This document shows, in pieces, positions 63,298 to 64,000 of a stretch of 64,000 nt of DNA. The stretch covers positions 875,020 through 939,019 of the forward strand of contig VWZL01005191.1 of assembly GCA_013396915.1 (NCBI GenBank), written 5' to 3'. This DNA is from Stercorarius parasiticus (taxonomy: Eukaryota; Chordata; Aves; Charadriiformes; Stercorariidae). How positions within the stretch are numbered: position 1 is the first letter of the stretch; every line of letters begins with the position of its first letter. The translations under genes were made by a program, and so were the position numbers. The notes beneath the pieces are model-generated. The model did no database searches. It saw only the letters and a program-made list of their open reading frames with translations, and was not told the origin of the DNA.

Positions 63298-64000
63298 CAT
63301 TTTGATGAAAGACAAAAGATTCAGATTTGAATCTGAATGTATTAGCAAAAGAAGTGCTGCCATTCTCTGATGAGGCTGGCTAGGGGATAGACACATGATA
63401 CCGAGAGAAATCCATCTTTTGGCTAGGCAATGTCAATCTTGGAACACTGTCTGTGTCTCTATTACATCGAGATTAAACACCTGCATTGTATACTTAATCA
63501 AATTTTCTTTTAAGCTTATCCTTGTGGTAGAAATGTGGTCGTTCTACATCCTTGTTCTTTGACCTTGAAGTAAGGGACTTGGCCATCGTCCCCCCACTGT
63601 GCTCTTGGGAGAGGTTAGGATACTCTTCTGCAACAGATCTTTGAGTTCTGCAAAGCATTAAAATACAAATTGCTGATAGACTGAAATATGGCCTTGTGCT
63701 TTGAGGGCAAATTTGTCAATCATCGGAAGTAACAAAATATGAGGTGTTCAGAAATTCTCTGTATTTCTGAAATCTCTGAAAAGCAGACAGATGTTTATGA
63801 TAGGTAACTAAGGAGCCATAGGCCCACGATTTCAATAGATTCTTTTAAAAAATAAACTACACCCTTTCTATTCCTGCAAATCCACAAGCATTTTCTGCCT
63901 ACAATGACAAGAGGTAATCTTAAAAAAACAGATAAGCAGGAGTCAGCTGCTTGAGCAGCCTAGTTGCTTTGAGAAGCTGAAAATAGAGACGGGGGCCTAA

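Larger units (their letters stand above)
60521..64000. other. Unique AT-rich non-coding DNA with a CNE-like block
   Basis: No gene or interspersed repeat recognised. A (TA)n run lies at 62407-62426 and a T/G run at 63271-63297. The 62.60-63.22 kb stretch has no repeat signature and carries words such as TTTGCAAATTCATATG, GATAATTAAAA and TTTAATTAATTTATTTG, so it is the strongest-looking CNE candidate in this part. This is judged by eye only. Confidence 0.5.

Noticed and set aside
1..64000. tRNA, rRNA, CRISPR arrays, bacterial operons or phage genes
   Set aside because: No A/B-box cloverleaf, no evenly spaced direct repeats and no long coding frames were seen; sequence style and repeats are those of a bird nuclear genome.

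Overview
The window reads as AT-rich, non-coding DNA from a bird nuclear genome. The organism call rests on repeats. There are several CR1 (chicken repeat 1) LINE copies that end in tandem ATTCTATG-type octamers, plus three solo long terminal repeats whose ends match endogenous retrovirus LTR families I know from birds, more from Neoaves than from galliforms (recalled from memory, not searched). I see no complete protein-coding gene, rRNA, tRNA, CRISPR array or operon. Almost all open frames are short chance frames; the longest lie inside repeats or run across N bases. The window is best read as intergenic or intronic 'gene desert' sequence.

Layout. 1-12.7 kb: unique AT-rich sequence with microsatellites. 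12.7-15.95 kb: a dense block of four CR1 pieces in alternating orientation (-, +, -, +), probably nested insertions that cut up an older minus-strand CR1. 15.95-21.2 kb: unique sequence with a short minus-strand CR1 tail (18.8 kb), a perfect 12-bp-stem hairpin (20.2 kb) and a CR1 3' end (20.3-20.7 kb). 21.22-21.66 kb: a solo LTR whose middle is an assembly gap of 192 N. 21.7-31.9 kb: unique sequence with T/G-rich tracts. 31.95-33.42 kb: a heavily decayed minus-strand CR1, recognisable only by translation, whose reverse transcriptase core is replaced by other sequence including a palindromic ATATC array. 33.4-48.4 kb: mostly unique, with an old CR1 3' end at 40.2-40.7 kb. 48.4 kb: an ancient retroelement tail. 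52.7-52.95 kb: a decayed CR1 endonuclease fragment. 56.5-57.2 kb and 60.0-60.5 kb: two more solo LTRs, the second on the minus strand with a recognisable TATA box. The rest is unique.

Function. No genes work together here. Possible function lies in (a) several unique blocks that look to the eye like conserved non-coding elements (homeobox, SOX, POU and TCF-like words, no repeat signature), at about 2.0, 16.6, 35.5-36.1, 38.6-39.6, 57.2-57.9 and 62.6-63.2 kb; (b) two weak exon candidates (27.84-28.01 kb and 59.62-59.97 kb); and (c) promoter and poly(A) signals inside the solo LTRs. None can be confirmed without alignment to other birds or RNA data. I found no convincing new biological system. 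The most unusual structure is the dissected CR1 cluster at 12.7-15.95 kb.
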